Notes under the pieces: generated by a model
Databases searched by the model: none
What the model was told of the DNA's origin: nothing
Seen by the model: only the letters and a program-made list of their open reading frames with translations
NCBI RefSeq assembly: GCF_000004195.4
Contig: NC_030681.2
Location: 86,863,539 to 86,927,538, forward strand
Direction of reading: 5' to 3'
Origin: Xenopus tropicalis
Taxonomy: Eukaryota > Chordata > Amphibia > Anura > Pipidae
Length of the DNA stretch: 64,000 nt
Shown here: positions 43,758 to 64,000 of the stretch, piece by piece
Layout: each line of letters begins with the position of its first letter
Numbering within the stretch: the stretch's first letter is position 1
Translations under genes and position numbers: made by a program

Positions 43758-46700
43758 TTTTTTTTTTTTTTTTTTTTAATTGAAAAAAAAAAAAAATCTT
43801 TAAAATGTGTATATATGTGCAGGGTTATGTCAGTGATAAATCAGTTCCATGAAGACTTATGTAAGGAACACATTTAACTGAATTCATAAAGCCCCAGTAT
43901 ATAATGTGTGCATGAAAGTGGCAAACAAGTGGGGATGAAGGAATCGAGCGAATCTCAGCTTTTAGTGCAGGATTCAACCTAATTCTTACTGATTTTAGAC
44001 CTGTACTGAGAGCCAGAAGGAAACCATTTCTGAATTGTCTTTGTATTGACTTGTGTAGGAGTAGGTTGGCAAGTTTGAATAACCACAAATAGTCAGCAGT
44101 TTGTCTTTAAATTGTTAGAAAAGGGTTAGAGTACCTTGATTTTATGAACTGTTAGTCTAATGGGAATGATACACAAGCTACAGGTGAGCAAAATTTACCT
44201 ATGCAGTGTGGAATATTGGAATTCCCTTATTTTTGCCAGCAGAATCATACGAAAATGCAGAACATCTTTGCTCAATAACACAATTCTAATATTGACTATA
44301 GTGGCCATACACGCACCAATATTATCGTACAAAACTTCTACTGGTCACATATAAGATCATATGTAATGTTGGATGGTGGAGTTTTGCCTCATATCTGGGT
44401 ACTGTAAAATTAGTTTTCACAAACTGTTGTCTCCTAATGACAACAGTAGATTGATGTGTCAGCAATATGGTCAAGGACCTTCATTCATGTACTGTATTGG
44501 GGAGAGAGTGGGTGCTAAAGCCATGGGAAAGGTTTAGGGTTGATTGTACCCCACTGAAGTGAGTGAAGCACCACATTGGTAGGGTGCCATGGGTAAAGGA
44601 TGGCAAAGGGGCTGAAGAAGTGTTTAAACATGATAACGGTCAGTGTAAGTTATGGGGGGGAAATAGGAACCAGGGATATGAGTGGGGACCCAGAACAGGG
44701 GCCATGATACTATAGCTGTGCTAAAGCAACGGCACTGCAAATGAGGCAGAATTAGGACCAATTAATGTGGAGGGGGTAAAACTATCATTTTAACTACTAA
44801 GGTGTTTGGAGGCCCTACAGGTAATAATTTAAACTGGATTTCAGCTAAGAAGGGGTCATCTTCCTAAAGGCTAAAGTAAAACTGGAGTGGGTCAGGATCA
44901 AATAGGTTACAGTCTGCAACAGTCTGCTCTTAATACAACTGAGACTAAGTGGGCTTATTTGGAAACCCAAATCAATAAATGGTGGCCCTACAAAATATAA
45001 AAGCATTGGGTTTATACTTAAGCATACATCATATGCAGAGCAAGTACCAAAATGGCATGGTGCTCACAGAAAAAGTACCCCTGGATGATGCAACCCCTAC
45101 TGATTCTACCCCCTTAGTTATGTTAAGGGGGGCCTCCGTGCATTTTCACATAATACACAGCAGCTTATTCATATGATCTGTATTATACTGCTGTCACACA
45201 GGGCTACTCAATGCCATCTGCCTGTCATTACTTGTTTCAGTTGTTCTTGCCCCAAGACACACACAAAGTCCAACCAAGAACCTTGTGCTGGTGCTCATGA
45301 TAAGCAGTTTTGGGCTTCAGGAGAAATCACACATTAGTTTGAACTTCTGAAGGTAAGTATATTTGAATGTATTTTTGTAGCCCTTTTGTGTAGCTAGTTG
45401 CACCAGAAATAGAATTTCTGTTCATTTAGCAAATCAGTGTTCAGCATCTGCAAATAAAATATTTCTTGGCAGTAAAACTATTTTGTATAAGAAGTTTACA
45501 TCCTATATGTGTGCTCTGTTTTGTATGTAATATATTGTATTTCCATTTTTTGGTAGAAATGAAAGAAGAAACCTTCTGAACATAAACGTAATGATCTTTC
45601 ATCACATGACTCAGTCTGCCACGTCATAAACTGTATGTTTGCAGCAGTTTCAGGTCTGAGCGCTGCAATTGCATCAATCTGCATTTAGAGCCCAGAACAC
45701 CATCCCATACTTATTTAGTACTGCACTTATATAGGGTTTCCAAACCCGTTATACATAGTTTACACAATATGTAGAAATATATTTTAATTTTATCAATATT
45801 GTGAAAACTATTTTTTTTCATTTGCTATTTAGATTGCTGTCACTTTTTACAAAAGTGGCATTATACAAAAATCCAGGCAAATATATTTGTGGAATTTTGC
45901 TTACATTTTAATATGCAAATTAGAGTTCAGACCCAGTTATCCTGCTACATGCAAAAATATGAATTTGGTGCATCCCATAAATATATAGGGTTGTCACATT
46001 CAGAATCCCAGTTGCATGATATCATAATGTCAACAAAAGCAGACATTTTGTTAAAACCAAAAATGGGTGGTAATGAGGAACTGAAAAAAAAAAAAATTAT
46101 TAGGGTTTATGGCTTTAACTTTATCAAACAGGCAGTGAAGTGGCCAAAACCACAGCTGCCAGCAGGTTATGCTCCAAGAAACACTTATATATGGGGAGAT
46201 CAGTGGGTGTTTGTCTAGGAACTGCCTGTGTGTGCACAGCATTTCTGTGGGGAAACAGTGAAAGTGTTGGGGAAAATGTATGGAATATATCATCAGATGT
46301 AAGCAACAAGGACTGTATGGGCTGATGGTATTAGACTATTTAGAAAAATGAAATACAGAAACAGCATGTGAAATGTAGGAACATGAACGGCACAAAGAAA
46401 ATCCAATTCATGCTCTCTGCAAGCCAGTCTCCAGTGGCTCTTGGGTTGGTACAATTACCATAAAACTGTAATGGGGCCGCAGGTGGGGGAGCCTCACTGT
46501 TTCAGTGTTTACTTTGTGCTATGCTGACAGTGTTGATATCAGAAAGTTCAGCTTGTGTGTACACACAACGCATGCTAAGTATACATAAGTAAGTCTTTCT
46601 GGGTATTGTGTGCATTGATAGCATTCCCAACAGTTTTATATCGTGCTTAGCCAGAGCCATTCATCTTACCAGCTGCACATCATTTTAAGTTATATTTCTA

Positions 46701-46771
46701 CATAACTTTTTTGTTTAAAACAAAGCACCCCCCTCATCAGGGAGACTGCACTGCTGGGTTACTGCAATATA
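43758..46771. other. spacer between the convergent 3' ends
   Basis: It opens with 20 T followed by 14 A (43758-43796). A fragment of the plus-side MITE family found at 688-1035 lies at about 44299-44345 (TGGCCATACACGC then TATTATCGTAC). The rest has no coding region or repeat that I can name. Confidence 0.6.
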
Positions 46772-47277
46772 TATTTATTCTAATGCTGGCAATGATTTAT
46801 TTATTAAGGAAATTTTCGTTTTTATTAGAGACAGCAGCTTCAATACACACTACCTTATTAACAGGGCTCTTGGCACAGTAAACAATCCCTGTTTTATCTA
46901 TTGAAATTAAACTATATAAAGAGAGAGAGATATACATACACCTGGGAACTAGCATCAACAGATTACAAATGTGATAAGGACCCATAACTACAGGTTGCGC
47001 ATAGCAAGAACAAAGAACAGCTATCTCCTGTGTATGTAGAAGGCGCAGCAGATCTGCCTGAGTGACTTTAAGTTTAGGCCCTGAACAAACATAACAAGTG
47101 GCACAGTGAGCAATGCACAAAAGGACCTTTAATGCAACACTTCAGCAACAAGCATTTACAAAAAACAGAAAAACACTGATTTTATCAAACAAATTTTTAT
47201 TTTTTTTTGTAGCAAAACCTGATGATGTAACATATTGTACTATATGTATTAGAAGTGTCAGTGTTCAATGTTTTCTA
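46772..47277 (-). other. orc3: orc3 3'UTR with overlapping AATAAA signals
   Basis: On the minus strand, two overlapping AATAAA hexamers lie at 46805-46796 and a third at 46778-46773. Cleavage is inferred near 46755-46785. The akirin2 3' end on the other strand is about 3 kb away, so the transcripts are not expected to overlap. Confidence 0.6.
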
Positions 47278-62739
<15,462 letters not shown>

Positions 62740-62938
62740 CTGGAAGAAAATATGAAGTGTACTCAAAAAAATGACCAATTCTATCACTTGAGTTCTAGGT
62801 GAGCTTGCAGAACAAGCATAAGGGGGAGTCAATAAATTAGCCAAGTCAAAGGTGGGAGTACTTCAAAATGGCCAGGTCAGCTGCAATTTTTCCCTCTGGA
62901 AGCACAAAGAATTTCTAACTTAACAGAGTAGCCTAAAT

Positions 62939-63590
62939 CAGGGCTATCCAACTGGCTAGGATAGGGCAGGCAGAGTATGGCACACACAGGCAGGGTAGGG
63001 AAGGCAGAGTATGGCACACACAGGCAGCATAGGGCAGGCAGAGTATGGCACACACAGGCAGCATAGGGCAGGCAGAGTATGGCACACACAGGCAGGGTAG
63101 GGCAGGCAGAGTATGTGCATCTGTCTGTGTGTCCCATACCCTGTCTGCCCTATGTTGCCTGTGTGTGCCATACTCTGCCTGCCCTATGCTGCCTGTGGGA
63201 GGTGAACCTGGCAGGGGTTTGTTCTGGGAGTTTGATAGCATTATATGGTCCCTAAGATTTGTAATTATGTGCTGGGGGTTGCTGTGCTATCCACAGGGGA
63301 AGAGGAGGCATAGGGATTTAAGGTTGTGTCTTAATATGGCATAATATAATTCTTTCACATATGAATGAAGGGTGATATCCCTACAGTGAGAACCAACCAT
63401 TTGGGGTTTTGCTGCGCTATCACCATTAATGTGGGTATAGTCTTAAAAGCTCCTGTGATAACATAGGTGTGGTTTTAAGTGGGTGTGTTTTAAAAAGGGG
63501 GAGTGATCAAACTGGCTTCAATTATTGGCCCTCTACCGTGTTGGCCAGAAAAATTCCGGCCCTCGGTACCACAGAAGATGGACTGCGCTG
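62939..63590. mobile_element. orc3: hAT-type element with exact 8-bp duplication GCCTAAAT
   Basis: CAGGGCTATCCAACTGG to GGACTGCGCTG, bounded by GCCTAAAT at 62931-62938 and 63591-63598. The interior holds a minisatellite (62966-63195) and no transposase. It lies in the orc3 intron upstream of the first visible exon. Confidence 0.88.
62966..63195. repeat. orc3: 34-35-bp minisatellite with direct then inverted units
   Basis: GGCAGAGTATGGCACACACA starts at 62968, 63003, 63037, 63071 and (interrupted) 63105. After 63125 the same sequence appears in reverse complement (GTGTGTGCCATACTCTGCC), giving a hairpin. Cys-rich ORFs on the minus strand are products of the repeat. Confidence 0.9.
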
Positions 63591-63599
63591 GCCTAAATC

Positions 63600-64000
63600 A
63601 ACTAAAACATGAAGTTAACCTGTATATCCAACAATTGTGTTTAAATGTATGTGTATATCCGTATATGTAATCACTAGAAACTTTGTATCACCTTATGATC
63701 GATACATTTTAAACAGTACTGGAGTTTGTGCTTGCAATGCTTTAGAACTGACATTTTAAACTAAAAGCACCATTATTTTCAAACGTGTGCTACATATTCT
63801 TGGATACACTTAATGTTGGAGAAAGTAAGAACAGAAAGGTAAAAACAGGCAATCACCTAACTGTTAAGTGCACCTATAGGTGCAGGAGGTAATAGAAGTG
63901 AATGGAGGCGTGATTTTGAGTAGTCGTCCATCAAGCAAGAAAGCAAGACAATGCTTGGACGAAATAAAATACATGGAATCACCTGTGTGCCATTCCCCTA
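63600..64000. other. orc3: orc3 intron, right edge of window
   Basis: No exon or named repeat seen. The next upstream orc3 exon is expected beyond this edge. Confidence 0.5.

Noticed and set aside
62877..63344. Cys-rich ORFs on both strands (86-102 codons)
   Set aside because: Direct product of the 34-bp minisatellite and its inverted units inside a hAT-type element.

Overview
This is a vertebrate nuclear window, almost certainly from a Xenopus frog (X. tropicalis is the likeliest species, from the repeat types; that is inference). Two split genes are supported by conserved protein sequence with matching splice sites: akirin2 on the plus strand (complete, five coding exons, 33807-43092) and the 3' part of orc3 on the minus strand (eight exons, 62739-47278). 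They are convergent, with 3' ends about 3 kb apart, in the tail-to-tail order known for ORC3 and AKIRIN2 in human.

Layout. 1-33.2 kb is intergenic sequence upstream of akirin2. I found no exon there; it is filled with DNA-transposon remnants: TTAA-flanked T2/Kolobok-type MITEs, hAT-type elements with exact 8-bp target duplications, palindromic MITEs, a GC-rich minisatellite inside a hAT-type element, and a decayed Penelope-like retroelement with a YIDD reverse-transcriptase motif and a GIY-YIG-like tail. 33.35-33.8 kb is the akirin2 promoter and 5'UTR (ETS, ZNF143-like and YY1-like motifs). 33.8-43.8 kb is akirin2. 43.8-46.8 kb is the spacer between the two 3' ends. 46.8-64 kb is orc3, whose introns carry T2-type MITEs, a decayed Tc1-type transposon and a hAT-type element with internal direct and inverted minisatellite units. 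The 5' exons of orc3 lie beyond the right edge.

Function. Akirin2 is a small nuclear adaptor linking transcription factors to chromatin remodelling and carrying proteasomes into the nucleus. ORC3 is a subunit of the origin recognition complex. They are neighbours by synteny, not by shared pathway. I see no prokaryotic-type system, CRISPR array or operon, and no convincing new gene. The unusual content is in repeat architecture: nested and abutting TTAA elements, hammerhead-like remnants, a triple-frame-open minisatellite, and a G-run duplication next to the akirin2 first splice donor.
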